Shown here: one piece after another, positions 19,831 to 30,204 of the stretch
Layout: every line of letters begins with the position of its first letter
How positions within the stretch are numbered: position 1 is the first letter of the stretch
From: Catenovulum sediminis
GTDB lineage: Bacteria; Pseudomonadota; Gammaproteobacteria; Enterobacterales; Alteromonadaceae
Length of the DNA: 64,000 bases
Assembly: GCF_007289895.1 (NCBI RefSeq)
Contig: NZ_CP041660.1
Coordinates: forward strand, 1,674,001-1,738,000
Direction of reading: 5' to 3'
Notes under the pieces: model-generated
Databases searched by the model: none
Told to the model about the DNA's origin: nothing
The model's input: the letters and a program-made list of their open reading frames with translations, nothing else
Program-made: the position numbers and the translations under genes

Positions 19831-20538
19831 TTAATTGCCGCGACGGCGCAAGGCTAAACCCAATAGTGCTATTGAAAATAGGGCAAGCGTAGACGGCTCA
19901 GGTACAGCCGCAACTCGCTCTAAAGTAAAACCATTTAAAATTGGGTTGTTGTCACCCCAAGGCGCGTTGCCACCTAGGGCAACATTTAAAGTTGTGTCCT
20001 GAGCGGTAAAGTCGTAGCGTACAAATGCGCCGATAGTGCCATTATTAATTGCGCCTTGCTCAATATAGGGCGCGAAGTTGTCTACAATTTGTTGGCCTTC
20101 AGCTTTGATGTCAAAACCACGGCTACAACAACTTTCAGCAAATAGCAATTGCAGTGAATAATCACCACCTACGGTTAAATCAGCAAGATCCAATGTCACG
20201 ACATCCGTCCCTGCGCCGCTCCAGCGAATTGACTGCATAATATATTCAAGCGCATTGTCATTCGATGAGCTGCCATAGTTTGCGCTATGCCAATTCAAAA
20301 TGGCATTTTGTGCTGAAATAGAAACACCCGAGACAGAGTCGTTCGTGAATGTTGCATCTCCAACGATACCACCACCATTACCTAGTACATTAACTGCGTA
20401 TTCAAAATTACCAATGAAATCCAGTCCTTCGCCTTCATCCCCACCTGAAAAGTTGCCAATGGTTATTACACCAGCGTTTGCACTACCAGCGATTAAAATA
20501 GAAGCTAGAGCGAGGTCTTTGATTAATTTTTTAAACAT
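19831..20538 (-). CDS. Exported PEP-CTERM sorting-domain protein
   Basis: 235 residues: signal peptide (MFKKLIKDLALASILIAGSANA), a beta-rich extracellular domain with two adjacent cysteines (ESCCSRGF), and a canonical PEP-CTERM tail (VPEPSTLALFSIALLGLALR, then RRGN). The tail is the recognition signal for exosortase (EpsH/XrtA-type) processing, linked with exopolysaccharide export. No exosortase gene lies in the window. The central domain resembles the jelly-roll-like domains of choice-of-anchor proteins. Confidence 0.85.
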   Translation of the reverse strand: MFKKLIKDLALASILIAGSANAGVITIGNFSGGDEGEGLDFIGNFEYAVNVLGNGGGIVGDATFTNDSVSGVSISAQNAILNWHSANYGSSSNDNALEYIMQSIRWSGAGTDVVTLDLADLTVGGDYSLQLLFAESCCSRGFDIKAEGQQIVDNFAPYIEQGAINNGTIGAFVRYDFTAQDTTLNVALGGNAPWGDNNPILNGFTLERVAAVPEPSTLALFSIALLGLALRRRGN

Positions 20539-21568
20539 CTGTGTGCCTTAAAGAATAATTAATTTTACTTATATAACGGTAGGTATGCAGATATCGAGCC
20601 AGTTTTTTAAAGTTGTTTTAATTCAATGTGATAGGGTTTCTGGTTTGCGTTCAGTTGCTTTCAGTGTAAAAAAAACTGACTTAATTAATGTTTTCGTTTG
20701 ATAGGTGTCGTTTTCTGTTCTAAACCTTTTATCTCCAGTTGATTATCTCAATTTATATTGATTGGGCTCTCAGTGGCTAGGGCAAAATAATAGTTGAATG
20801 TTTTTTATTCAAGCTAGCGAGGTGGAGCTATAATTTTCACAAAAACGCTGCAAGTACTTCCATGTAAGCTTGGATTTTTCGTCCTGAAAAATACATTTTG
20901 CTCCAAATTATTGCTCCCCCATTTAAATATTTGGGATATTCAAAGGTATGATCTTGCTTTGTCTACGTGGCAAGATATAAATGGATATTTTTTGAGTGTT
21001 TGTTGCTAATTTGTTGTTTAATGATATTCACCCTGTCAGGAAAATTTACATCTCGTCTTACTGATTTTTTGAAATTCAATTTAATCAATGGGTTATAGGG
21101 TTGGTGTAAATTTTGCTGGACATCGCGGGAGTCTTAAGTGTAACGGAAGTTTTTTAAAACACTAGTTTACAGCTACAACACGGATAAGGATAAGGTTTTA
21201 TGTTGAAAAAATAATGACAGGTTTATTTCTGCAATCGGCGGTATCGTTGTTGATCCATATGATAATTATTTTTATTTTAGGCAGCCTTATGTGTAACCTG
21301 TCCCAGCACTCCGATGTTCGTCACGCACGCAAGTAAAGCTGCATCCATAAACTCCGCTCGCAAAACAAGGATTTGCCGTTTATTCATCAATGAACGGGCG
21401 CTTTGTTTTTTATTATTAAAAATTTGAGAAAAAATTTAAAATTATTTGAACTATCCGGATTATGGCCAGTCTATTTAAATGTGTTTGAAAGTGTGTTCCT
21501 GTTGTATCTCCCTTGTGTCCCGCCTGTCGTTAGACTGTAGGCGGGCTTTTTTTTGCCCAAATTTCAGC
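20539..21568. other. 1-kb gene-free region with two plus-strand terminators
   Basis: No convincing ORF is seen. Two plus-strand terminator-like hairpins occur: GCCGTTTATT/AATGAACGGGC at 21375-21399 followed by a T-rich run, and the strong one at 21519-21554. Since no plus-strand gene lies upstream, one or more short untranslated transcripts may start inside this region. Confidence 0.4.
21519..21554 (+). terminator. Strong Rho-independent terminator
   Basis: CCCGCCT (21519-21525) pairs with AGGCGGG (21539-21545), followed by eight T residues. It points to the plus strand, where no gene precedes it. Confidence 0.75.
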
Positions 21569-22459
21569 TTAATCCGTTTCCAATACCCGAATGGATATTG
21601 CTGCCGCAGCAGTTCGATTATCCACCGCTAACTTTTTAAATATCTGCTCTAGATGTTTGTTGACGGTTCTTGGGCTCATTTCTAAAATTTGTGAAATTTC
21701 CCAATTGGTTTTTGCGTGCGACAGCCAGTATAAAACTTCTGCCTCGCGTTTGGTTATCGGTAGGGCATCTTGCAAATGTTTTGGAGTGCGCTGCGTTTTT
21801 GCTTTAGCTAAACGCAGTAGATGAAGTTCATCTTGTTTGCGCTCGTAAATAACCTGTAATGCTGATTCATCGGCAGATAATTCTAAATTCGCTCTATTTT
21901 CGGTTGCCAGCCAGCTTTCAATTTGTGGCTCAATTTGCTGCCACGGGGTATTTTCAGCCGGAAAAACTTTTTCTATTAATTCATAAACTTGTGGTGTAGC
22001 CCAAGCGAGCTTACCTTTGTTGTCGACACAAAATACATTTTTACCGGCGTGATCTAATGCACTTTGTGCGCTTAAAGCCAGTTTAGCGGTATTTAAATGC
22101 GCTTTGATACGCGCGAGTACTTCGTCTGTTGAAATGGGTTTGGTGACATAATCGACACCGCCTGCTTCAAAACCTTTTACAACGTCTTCAGAGTCGGTGA
22201 GGCCGGTCATAAATATAACAGGTACGGCCGGAAATAAATGCTTAAACTGTTTGCAGGTTTCAAAGCCATCCAGTTCCGGCATGATTGCATCCATTAACAC
22301 AATATCGGGTTCAACCTTTTCAGCAATAGCTAACGCCTGAACGCCATTTAGGGCCACTAAAGCAGTATAACCCGCGGTATTTAACGCAACATTTAGCATG
22401 CCTAAAGATTCGGGCGAATCGTCAACCACAAGTACTACATTGTTAATTGTGCTGTTCAT
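21569..22459 (-). CDS. Response regulator, receiver plus LuxR-type HTH
   Basis: 296 residues. The receiver domain (about 1-120) has DD at 13-14, phospho-acceptor Asp57 (IVLMDAIMPELDG) and the conserved Lys in VTKP. A middle linker/PAS-like part (about 125-220) follows. The C-terminal LuxR/NarL HTH (LPITKREAEVLYWLSHAKTN ... SPRTVNKHLEQIFKKL) binds DNA. It overlaps the 3' end of the hybrid kinase gene by 17 bases, so the two almost certainly form one phosphorelay. Confidence 0.9.
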   Translation of the reverse strand: MNSTINNVVLVVDDSPESLGMLNVALNTAGYTALVALNGVQALAIAEKVEPDIVLMDAIMPELDGFETCKQFKHLFPAVPVIFMTGLTDSEDVVKGFEAGGVDYVTKPISTDEVLARIKAHLNTAKLALSAQSALDHAGKNVFCVDNKGKLAWATPQVYELIEKVFPAENTPWQQIEPQIESWLATENRANLELSADESALQVIYERKQDELHLLRLAKAKTQRTPKHLQDALPITKREAEVLYWLSHAKTNWEISQILEMSPRTVNKHLEQIFKKLAVDNRTAAAAISIRVLETD

Positions 22460-25400
22460 CTATCAACTCGCGTAGGTATTCGGTGATTTGTTTAAAATTA
22501 CAACTTTGTAATAGCTCATTCAGTTTACACAATACTGCTTTTTCAAACTTATAATTTTTTGTCAGTGCTTCTAGCTTTTCTTTAAAACCCGATAAATAAC
22601 CAATTTCAGCCAATGCCATTAAACTTTGGTATTCGGCATGAGTGGCGGGTGGCAATTGAGCTGCATCGGCGGTTTCAGCTTGTTCGTTTGATTTTTCTTC
22701 ATCTGCCACATACTGGTACATCCATTCTAAATTAAGTTGCTGACCAATTTTACCCAATAAGTTGTCCATATTTATCGGTTTTGCCATGTAGTCATCATGA
22801 TACCCAGCATTTTGCTGGTCACTTTCGGTATCGCGTGCATTCGCCGAAATCATGATGATGGGCATCACATATTTTTGCTCACGTAATTTTTTAGCCAGTT
22901 GCCAGCCATCCATCTCAGACATGGTGACATCCATTAAGACCAGATCTATATCGTTATTTTGCATGATCTCCAAAGCTTGTGAAGGTAAACCTGCCATTTG
23001 CAAATTAAAGCCCAGCGGATTCAAAAAATCGGCCATTAAACGTCTTTGGTTTGGGTCATCGTCTATCACCAGAATACTTTTTGCTAAACCATCGTATGCT
23101 ACCGCCCGCGCTTTATTATATTCGGGTTCGTGATTAGACGAATTTACTTTCGCCAGCATCAAACTGAGCTTAAAACAGCTGCCTTGTCCAACTTTGCTTT
23201 TTACACTGATTTCACCACCCATCAATTCAGCCAACGAACGGGATATGGTTAGACCTAGCCCTGTGCCGCTAATGGCTTGGGTTTGTTGGCTTTTGACGCG
23301 CTCAAATGGTTTGAAAATCAATTTTTGGTTTTCTTCAGAAATACCGATGCCTGTATCTTCAACAATAAACTGCGCCACCTGATTACGGTATTTTACCGTT
23401 AAGCTGACACTACCTTGCTGGGTAAATTTAATCGCATTCGATAACAGGTTTATCAGTATTTGCCGGAATCTTTGTTTATCGGTTGCGACCACTTCTGGCA
23501 AGTAGTCACACGGGATGTAGTTAAACACAATACCTTTATTATTGGCCTGCATTTTAAACATATCGACCATTTGGTTTAAAAATGGTTTGATTCTCACTTC
23601 ATCCCGTTGCAGGTGCATTCTGCCAGCTTCAATTTTAGATATTTCTAGCAAACCTTCTATTAAATCGGCAAGGTGTTCACCATTGCGTTTTAAAACTGCA
23701 ATAGATTCTCTTTGTTTGGCGGGAATGGCTTTATCCTGATTGAGCAGTTGTGCATAGCCTAACAATACGTTTAATGGGGTACGCAATTCGTGGCTTAACC
23801 CGGTTAGATAACGGCTTTTTGCCTGATTAGCCGATTCAGCTGCTTCTTTGGCTTTTTGTAGCGCTTGTGAAGTTGCTTCGTGCGCATCAATCTCGTGTGC
23901 CAGTGATTTTGTTTGTAACCTGAGCTCTTTCAATGCTAAACGGTTGCTGCTTCTGGCGAGAATAAATAACCAACTGACAATACCGATGATAATTAATAAT
24001 AAGAAAAATATCTTAATCAGGGTTACGCCAAACACCTGTTTCAGCGCGATATTATCAACCGGAATTTGTAGGTAAATTAAAAACAAAATGCCCGCGCCGA
24101 TTAAACTTAGCAGCAAAGTAACACCAATAAACTGCATCAAAGGTGAACTCATTTTTTTCAGTAGATGGGTGGTCAAAAAACGTTGAAAAAAGTGCTGAGC
24201 CTGTGCAAATAAAGTGGCGTGTTCACGACATTGATCGCCGCAGCGTACATCTAAACTACAACATAAAGAGCAAATTGCTTTACCGTAAGCTGGGCAAAAT
24301 GTCATATCTTCATGTTCAAACGCATTTTCGCAAATATGGCAACGGGTATTGTCGGCCACATGCGGCGACTGCGGGCGCACTAAATAATACTTTCCTTTGG
24401 TTAACCAGCCAATCAGTGGCACTGTCAATAACGGCAGAAAAAATGCCAGATAAGACGCAAAAGCTTCGATGGTTTCTCCGTACCAACCAAAGTGGCCAGT
24501 GAAGCCAAAAAAAGAAGCGATCAACATTGACCCGACACCAACAGGATTGATGTCGTACAGGTGAGAGCGTTTAAACTCGATATGTTTGGGGCTGATGCCT
24601 AAGGGTTTGTTGATAATTAAATCTGCAACTACTGAACTTAACCAAGCCAAAACCAATACCGAATATACTTGCAGCATGCTTTCTATGGTTTGATAGATAC
24701 CCAGCTCCATTAAAAGCAGAGCAATCGCGACATTAAAAAACATCCAGACAACACGGCCGGGATGGCTGTGCGTAACCCGCGAGAAAAAATTAGACCAAGC
24801 GAGTGAACCGGCATAGGCATTCGCCACATTAATTTTTAGCTGGGAAATAACCACAAAAGTAGCGGCTAAAATAACACTAATGGTTGAGTTATCAATGACA
24901 TAACCAAACGCAACCTGATACATATGTGCCGGATCGTCTGCAACATTCGCCGGAATACCTTGTTTTAGCGCCAGCCAAGCTAAAAATGAACCTAAAAATA
25001 ATTTAGCCGCACCAAAGATCATCCAACCCGGACCCGCGACAATGACCGCAAGCCACCACTGCCAATGTTTTTTACCCGGCTTTTCAGGCAAAAAACGCAA
25101 AAAATCGACCTGTTCACCAATTTGAGCGACCAGTGAAAGCAAGACGGCGGAGGCTGCGCCAAATAATAGATAGTTAAATTCAGCGCCCGCTTCACCCGCT
25201 TCACCGGTAAATTGGAACCATTCCTGCACTTGACTATCCGGATGATTAAAGACGTAAATCAAAGGTACAATTTGTAGCACAATCCAAATGGGTTGTGTCC
25301 AGACTTGGAAACGGCTGATGGTGGTAATGCCGTGTGTGACCAGCGGGATAACAATTAAAGCACTGATGATATAGCCAAATACCAGCGGTAAACCAAATAA

Positions 25401-25829
25401 TAATTGCAGCGCCATTGACATAATGGCGGCTTCCAGCGCAAAAAAGATAAAGGTAAAAGAAGCGTATATCAGTGACGCGATAGTTGAGCCGATATAACCG
25501 AAACCTGCGCCACGACTGAGCAAATCTATATCGACGCCGTATTTGGCGGCATAATAACTTATCGGCAGCCCGCTAAAAAAGACGACAGCGACGACCGCTA
25601 TAATGGCCCATGCAGCATTAATAAAACCATAATTAAGGGTAACCGCGCCGCCTATTGCTTCAAGCACTAAAAACGAAACGATGCCTAATGCGGTATTTGC
25701 TATCCATAAAGATGACCAGCGGCGCGCTCTTTTCGCGGTAAATCTGAGCGCGAAATCTTCCATCATTTCATTGGCAACCAGTTTATTGTATGTGCGCCGG
25801 GTAAATCGAATTTTTTGCTTGGAGTGCAT
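22443..25829 (-). CDS. NCS1 permease-histidine kinase-receiver fusion sensor
   Basis: 1128 residues. Residues about 1-475 are a 12-TM NCS1 (cytosine/purine/hydantoin) permease-like module. A Cys-rich segment from Cys497 (CHICENAF ... CSLCCSLDVRCGDQC) could bind metal. Two more TM helices precede a coiled coil. HisKA has His680 (GLSHELRTPLNVLLGY), and HATPase_c follows (N-box NLLSNAIKF; DTGIGIS; GTGLGLTI). A receiver has Asp967 (LVLMDVTMSEMDGW). Transporter-fused kinases of this kind are thought to sense the transported solute or its flux. The signal is unknown. The partner is the adjacent LuxR-type regulator. Confidence 0.88.
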   Translation of the reverse strand: MHSKQKIRFTRRTYNKLVANEMMEDFALRFTAKRARRWSSLWIANTALGIVSFLVLEAIGGAVTLNYGFINAAWAIIAVVAVVFFSGLPISYYAAKYGVDIDLLSRGAGFGYIGSTIASLIYASFTFIFFALEAAIMSMALQLLFGLPLVFGYIISALIVIPLVTHGITTISRFQVWTQPIWIVLQIVPLIYVFNHPDSQVQEWFQFTGEAGEAGAEFNYLLFGAASAVLLSLVAQIGEQVDFLRFLPEKPGKKHWQWWLAVIVAGPGWMIFGAAKLFLGSFLAWLALKQGIPANVADDPAHMYQVAFGYVIDNSTISVILAATFVVISQLKINVANAYAGSLAWSNFFSRVTHSHPGRVVWMFFNVAIALLLMELGIYQTIESMLQVYSVLVLAWLSSVVADLIINKPLGISPKHIEFKRSHLYDINPVGVGSMLIASFFGFTGHFGWYGETIEAFASYLAFFLPLLTVPLIGWLTKGKYYLVRPQSPHVADNTRCHICENAFEHEDMTFCPAYGKAICSLCCSLDVRCGDQCREHATLFAQAQHFFQRFLTTHLLKKMSSPLMQFIGVTLLLSLIGAGILFLIYLQIPVDNIALKQVFGVTLIKIFFLLLIIIGIVSWLFILARSSNRLALKELRLQTKSLAHEIDAHEATSQALQKAKEAAESANQAKSRYLTGLSHELRTPLNVLLGYAQLLNQDKAIPAKQRESIAVLKRNGEHLADLIEGLLEISKIEAGRMHLQRDEVRIKPFLNQMVDMFKMQANNKGIVFNYIPCDYLPEVVATDKQRFRQILINLLSNAIKFTQQGSVSLTVKYRNQVAQFIVEDTGIGISEENQKLIFKPFERVKSQQTQAISGTGLGLTISRSLAELMGGEISVKSKVGQGSCFKLSLMLAKVNSSNHEPEYNKARAVAYDGLAKSILVIDDDPNQRRLMADFLNPLGFNLQMAGLPSQALEIMQNNDIDLVLMDVTMSEMDGWQLAKKLREQKYVMPIIMISANARDTESDQQNAGYHDDYMAKPINMDNLLGKIGQQLNLEWMYQYVADEEKSNEQAETADAAQLPPATHAEYQSLMALAEIGYLSGFKEKLEALTKNYKFEKAVLCKLNELLQSCNFKQITEYLRELIDEQHN

Positions 25830-25945
25830 TCAGTCGCAGACCTTTTTATTGCGGTGACACAGCATTTTAACAGTCGCTGTGTGAGAAGGATATGCGTTGT
25901 TGTACGTATATCCTTGCGTGTTTACCGTGCTCGTTTCACAGCTGG

Positions 25946-28900
25946 CTAAAAGGTATCTTTTAGTAAAATCAGCATGTCGTCTACTGACAGTTTGTTTGCC
26001 TGCTCGTTGCCCTGTAATAAATTATCGGCCAGATCGCGTTTATGCTGATGCAGCGCGACAATTTTTTCTTCAATGGTGTTTTTTGCTACCAAACGATAAA
26101 TGGTTACCGGGCGCGTTTGTCCCATGCGATGAGCGCGATCGGATGCCTGCTCTTCTACCGCTGGATTCCACCAAGGATCCATATGAATCACATAATCGGC
26201 AGCCGTTAAGTTAAGGCCAAAACCACCGGCTTTCAGACTGATCAAAAATACGTCTCCCTCACCATTTTGAAAGGCATTTACCCGTTGTTGCCGTTCTTTT
26301 TGTGGGGTTGAACCGTCTAAATATTGATATTGGATCCCTTTATTTTCAAGATGTGTTTTTATTAAATGTAAATGACCCACAAACTGACTGAATATCAGTG
26401 CTTTATGGTTGTTTTGCTGAAGTTCATCTAACAGTTCATCCAGTGCGGCCAGTTTAGAACTGGGGATGTTACTTTCTTGCATCACCAGTTTAGGGTGACA
26501 GCAGGCTTGTCTTAGTTTTACCAGCTCCGCTAACATTTGAATGCGCTGCTCACCGGCATTGGCAAAATTATCGGCAGCACTGAGTTTATCAATTGCATTT
26601 AGCCTAAGCGCTTGATAAAAATTTTGTTCTTCTGTATTTAGTTCAACCTGTAATGTAATTTCTGTGCGCGAAGGTAGCTCGGTTAACACCTGATTTTTCA
26701 TGCGGCGCAATATAAAAGGTTTAATCAGGTTTCTTAAACCGATACTGGCTTTGCGCGCGGCTAATTTGTCTTCATTGGCATTTTCAATGGGCAGTGCAAA
26801 GCGCTCACCAAAACGTTTTATGTTGCCGAGTAAGCCCGGATTGATAAAACGGAATAAGCTCCACAATTCGGTTAAATCATTTTCAATTGGGGTACCCGTG
26901 GTCACCATTTTAAAATCTGCTTTTAGTGCATATGCCGCTTTTGTGCGTTTTGCCAACGGGTTTTTAAGCGCTTGTGCTTCATCGGCAATAATGGTGTGCC
27001 AACGAACTTTTGCCAGCATTTCACTTTCGCGCTGTAATAACCCGTAACTGATAATGACACAATCAGAGGCATTTAAATCTTGCAACAAATCGCTGCGCTG
27101 TTGATTATTAACCGAGTCGGCAAACAGCTTGATATTTAAAGTTGGCGCAAATTTAGCGGCTTCCTGTAGCCAGTTTAAACACACCGAAGTTGGCGCCATC
27201 ACTAAACTCGGCCCACCTTTGGCGCGTGATAATAAAATAGCCAGAGCCTGCAAGGTTTTACCCAAACCCATATCGTCAGCCAAACATGCGCCTGCGCCCC
27301 AATGCGCTAAACGGCTGGCCCAGTCAAAACCGGCTATCTGATAATCCCGCAATTGTGCCTGTAAGGTATTGGGGACTTGTGGCGTAATTTCATTCGCTTC
27401 ATGCATCTTTCGGGTTTGAGCTTCCCATGCGTGAATCGGTTTCATGCGCATGCCTGCGGTTGCTTCTTCAACTTGCAGGCTGGCGAGCGGGTGAAATTTG
27501 CCATCTTCCGTGCTGTGTTTTAAAGCTTCCAGCTTGTGCCTTAAGTCTTCTGACAAGGCTAATATTTGATTGCTGTCTAATTGAATAAAACGACCATTGC
27601 TGGTGGATACCAGTTCTAGCAACCTGCGAAGGTCAATAACCGCTTCATCATCAATTTTTAGCTCGCCTGTGATATCAAACCATTCGTTTTTCTTATTAAC
27701 GGCCAGTTGCATATGCTGGCTTTCTAACCTTTTACTCAGGTTAATTTTTTTACCTTTCGGCCAGCGTAATTTAAGTGGCAGCGGTGCAGGTGACTGACTT
27801 ACAATATGCTCTAATTGTTCAAGCGTATCCAGTGCTGCTTGCGTATCGTCTATCGCCAGAATATTATCCGGCATGGATAAAAACGACGAGCAGTGTTGGT
27901 CTAATAAATCCAGTAGGTTTTGTTCATGAATCAAATCACGCTGTGTGGCAACCCGTTTACCATTTAATTCTGTGGTCAGGTTAACATTACCAACCGCAGG
28001 TTTAATCACAGGTCCTTGCTCACCAAATGGCATGACAAAACAACTGAATTCTAAACCCTGATTAAAAGGTTGAATGTTAATGACCAGATGCGGATCGCAC
28101 TGGATATTTTCTAGACCGGTATCCAGCTCGTTCAGATCAGATTGAATATTTAATAAAGGTGCAATTGCCGAAATGCCTTTTAACGCTTTTTCTTTAGCAT
28201 GCAGCGGAATTAATAGACCGCCTTCACCGATCACTTGCGCAACTTGCATGTGCTCTGCTGAAAATAAGGTAAAACAATAGTGCTCAGGTGTCAGTTGGGT
28301 GATAGTGCAGGGCGTTTGCATATGTTCAAAATGCTCTGGTAAATCGGCAATACTCAAACATAAATGTTCACCTTGTTGACTAACCAGTAATTCAGGCTCT
28401 TTTTGACTTAGTTCTATCGGTGCGCTGAGCTCGCCAGCCAAATACAGGTTATCTGCCCCTTTGGCGGCTAATAAGGTACTCGGGCCATTTAAATGATATT
28501 CGGTTGAACTGTAATAACCCCAATTTTTTATTTCAACTATGGTTTGGCAAATGTTTATGTCTTGTTCGGTTAAATAAGGGAATTGATCCACTTCGCGGTA
28601 CAAACGTTTTAAAGCAATGACTCGACCTTTGCTCCAACCTTTGTTATTTAGTTTTTGCTCTTTGGGTTTAAAGTTGGCTCGAAAACGCGAAAATTCTACT
28701 TCCCATATTAAACGAGTATTGTGCTCTGATTTTTCGACCACGTTTGTGGTGGTTGTTTCGTTTGTCAGCGCCAGTAATTTGTCTAGTGCGACATCCCATT
28801 CTTCTTTTGTGCGAATAAAGGTTGGAAAGTGCAACAAAGCGGATATTTCCGCGCTACTTTCCGGAGTTTTAATTTGTCTGGCGATTTCACGAAACAATGC

Positions 28901-30166
28901 ATAATCTGAGCCTTCAAAAAAATCGCTGACTTGTTGCAGTTTATTTAGGCTCTCTGCTTTTAGGGTTTTATTGCACCATAGCTCTGCCAGCAGGTTAATA
29001 AGTTGTGCCAGATTAAAATAAAAACAATGGCTGTTTGACAGGTGTGCATAGCGGACGGTACTGGCAGTAAACGTCTGCCCGGAGCTGATGCCTTGTATAG
29101 CCATCACCATAGATTCGCTTAAAGCGACATTTTCGTGTGGCATGCATCTCATGGTTCTGTCAGTGGCTTCAAAACTCACCTGAGCGCCCGCTGTTTTAAA
29201 AAAGCTGGCATCTTGTGTGTTACCCAATCGCAATAAACAAAGTTTATAAAAAACGCCCATAGGCCCGCTTAAATATTGTTTTGTGCGACGTTTAATTTTA
29301 TTTTTTGCTTTTATCGCATGTTCAAAGTGCGCATTGGCATCGCTAAATTCACCCGTTAAAAACAGGTAGCTGGCTTTAATTTGTAGTGCATAACAAGAAT
29401 CATCTAACTCTGGAATGAGTGTTTTGAGCTCGGTCAGTTGAGCCTGATATAAATACTGCTCTGCAAGTAAACAGCTAAGCTGGATATTACCCGGATTGTG
29501 CTGATGAACTTGCTTGAGCAAATCCAGTGCATAAGTTACAGAATAACCTTGGCGCTGGCGTGACAGAATCCAACAGGCAAAACTTTGATATTGCAATATA
29601 TCCGGCAAGGCTAAAAACGTTTGCAGATCAAAAGGAATCAAAAACAAATGAATCAACACCTGGTTGTATTCCATATTGATGTTTTGCGGGTTTTTATCAA
29701 ACTCTAATAATTCAATGATGTTGTCTATTTCGCCGAGGAAATAACAATCTCTTATCAGCCTTTGGTGAGCCGCTAAATTAAGGTCAAAACTATAAGAGGA
29801 AGGCCGCTGTACTGCTTGGTCTACACAATGCAGTATTTGTTTAAAGGTATTGTTTTGTACACAATCAGCGACCAGTTGATTGCCTATATAGTAATGAACG
29901 AGTATCCCGTCTCTGCCTTGTAGGATAAAACCTTGCTCAATAAGCTGAGTTCTGAGCTCGGCACTGAGCCTTTTAATCGGCTTTTTGACCGCAAATAATT
30001 CAAAATGAGCCGACAATTTAAGCACTTCATTAAATTTGCTCACGCCTAACGGATGATAAACGACTGCTAATAATTGCAGCAGTGCTTGTTCTGACTCGGG
30101 GAGTTTGCGATACGCATCGTACAGTTCTGATGCGTCTTGGGCGGTCTGCGGTCCTAGTGTTATCAT
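25946..30166 (-). CDS. SNF2-family DEAD/DEAH-type helicase (HepA-like)
   Basis: 1406 residues. The C-terminal half is a complete SNF2 motor: motif I DDMGLGKTLQALAIL, motif II IIADEAQALKN (DEAQ), motif III TGTPIENDLTELWSLF, motif V/VI GFGLNLTAADYVIHMDPWWN and DRAHRMGQTRPVTIYRLV. The N-terminal ~600 residues are helical, TPR-like in places (LTGEFSDANAHFEHAIKAKN), with no zinc-binding SWIM cysteines that I can see. It would be a DNA translocase that remodels protein-DNA complexes. It is followed by the sensor gene and preceded, 38 bases away, by the multiheme cytochrome gene; the functional link is unclear. Confidence 0.85.
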   Translation of the reverse strand: MITLGPQTAQDASELYDAYRKLPESEQALLQLLAVVYHPLGVSKFNEVLKLSAHFELFAVKKPIKRLSAELRTQLIEQGFILQGRDGILVHYYIGNQLVADCVQNNTFKQILHCVDQAVQRPSSYSFDLNLAAHQRLIRDCYFLGEIDNIIELLEFDKNPQNINMEYNQVLIHLFLIPFDLQTFLALPDILQYQSFACWILSRQRQGYSVTYALDLLKQVHQHNPGNIQLSCLLAEQYLYQAQLTELKTLIPELDDSCYALQIKASYLFLTGEFSDANAHFEHAIKAKNKIKRRTKQYLSGPMGVFYKLCLLRLGNTQDASFFKTAGAQVSFEATDRTMRCMPHENVALSESMVMAIQGISSGQTFTASTVRYAHLSNSHCFYFNLAQLINLLAELWCNKTLKAESLNKLQQVSDFFEGSDYALFREIARQIKTPESSAEISALLHFPTFIRTKEEWDVALDKLLALTNETTTTNVVEKSEHNTRLIWEVEFSRFRANFKPKEQKLNNKGWSKGRVIALKRLYREVDQFPYLTEQDINICQTIVEIKNWGYYSSTEYHLNGPSTLLAAKGADNLYLAGELSAPIELSQKEPELLVSQQGEHLCLSIADLPEHFEHMQTPCTITQLTPEHYCFTLFSAEHMQVAQVIGEGGLLIPLHAKEKALKGISAIAPLLNIQSDLNELDTGLENIQCDPHLVINIQPFNQGLEFSCFVMPFGEQGPVIKPAVGNVNLTTELNGKRVATQRDLIHEQNLLDLLDQHCSSFLSMPDNILAIDDTQAALDTLEQLEHIVSQSPAPLPLKLRWPKGKKINLSKRLESQHMQLAVNKKNEWFDITGELKIDDEAVIDLRRLLELVSTSNGRFIQLDSNQILALSEDLRHKLEALKHSTEDGKFHPLASLQVEEATAGMRMKPIHAWEAQTRKMHEANEITPQVPNTLQAQLRDYQIAGFDWASRLAHWGAGACLADDMGLGKTLQALAILLSRAKGGPSLVMAPTSVCLNWLQEAAKFAPTLNIKLFADSVNNQQRSDLLQDLNASDCVIISYGLLQRESEMLAKVRWHTIIADEAQALKNPLAKRTKAAYALKADFKMVTTGTPIENDLTELWSLFRFINPGLLGNIKRFGERFALPIENANEDKLAARKASIGLRNLIKPFILRRMKNQVLTELPSRTEITLQVELNTEEQNFYQALRLNAIDKLSAADNFANAGEQRIQMLAELVKLRQACCHPKLVMQESNIPSSKLAALDELLDELQQNNHKALIFSQFVGHLHLIKTHLENKGIQYQYLDGSTPQKERQQRVNAFQNGEGDVFLISLKAGGFGLNLTAADYVIHMDPWWNPAVEEQASDRAHRMGQTRPVTIYRLVAKNTIEEKIVALHQHKRDLADNLLQGNEQANKLSVDDMLILLKDTF

Positions 30167-30204
30167 TATTTAGCATATCGAAAATCAATTAGATGCGTTG
30201 CAAA

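Noticed and set aside
24143-24502. 119-codon plus-strand frame opposite the sensor kinase gene
   Set aside because: It is antisense to the conserved Cys-rich region of the kinase, with no ribosome site.
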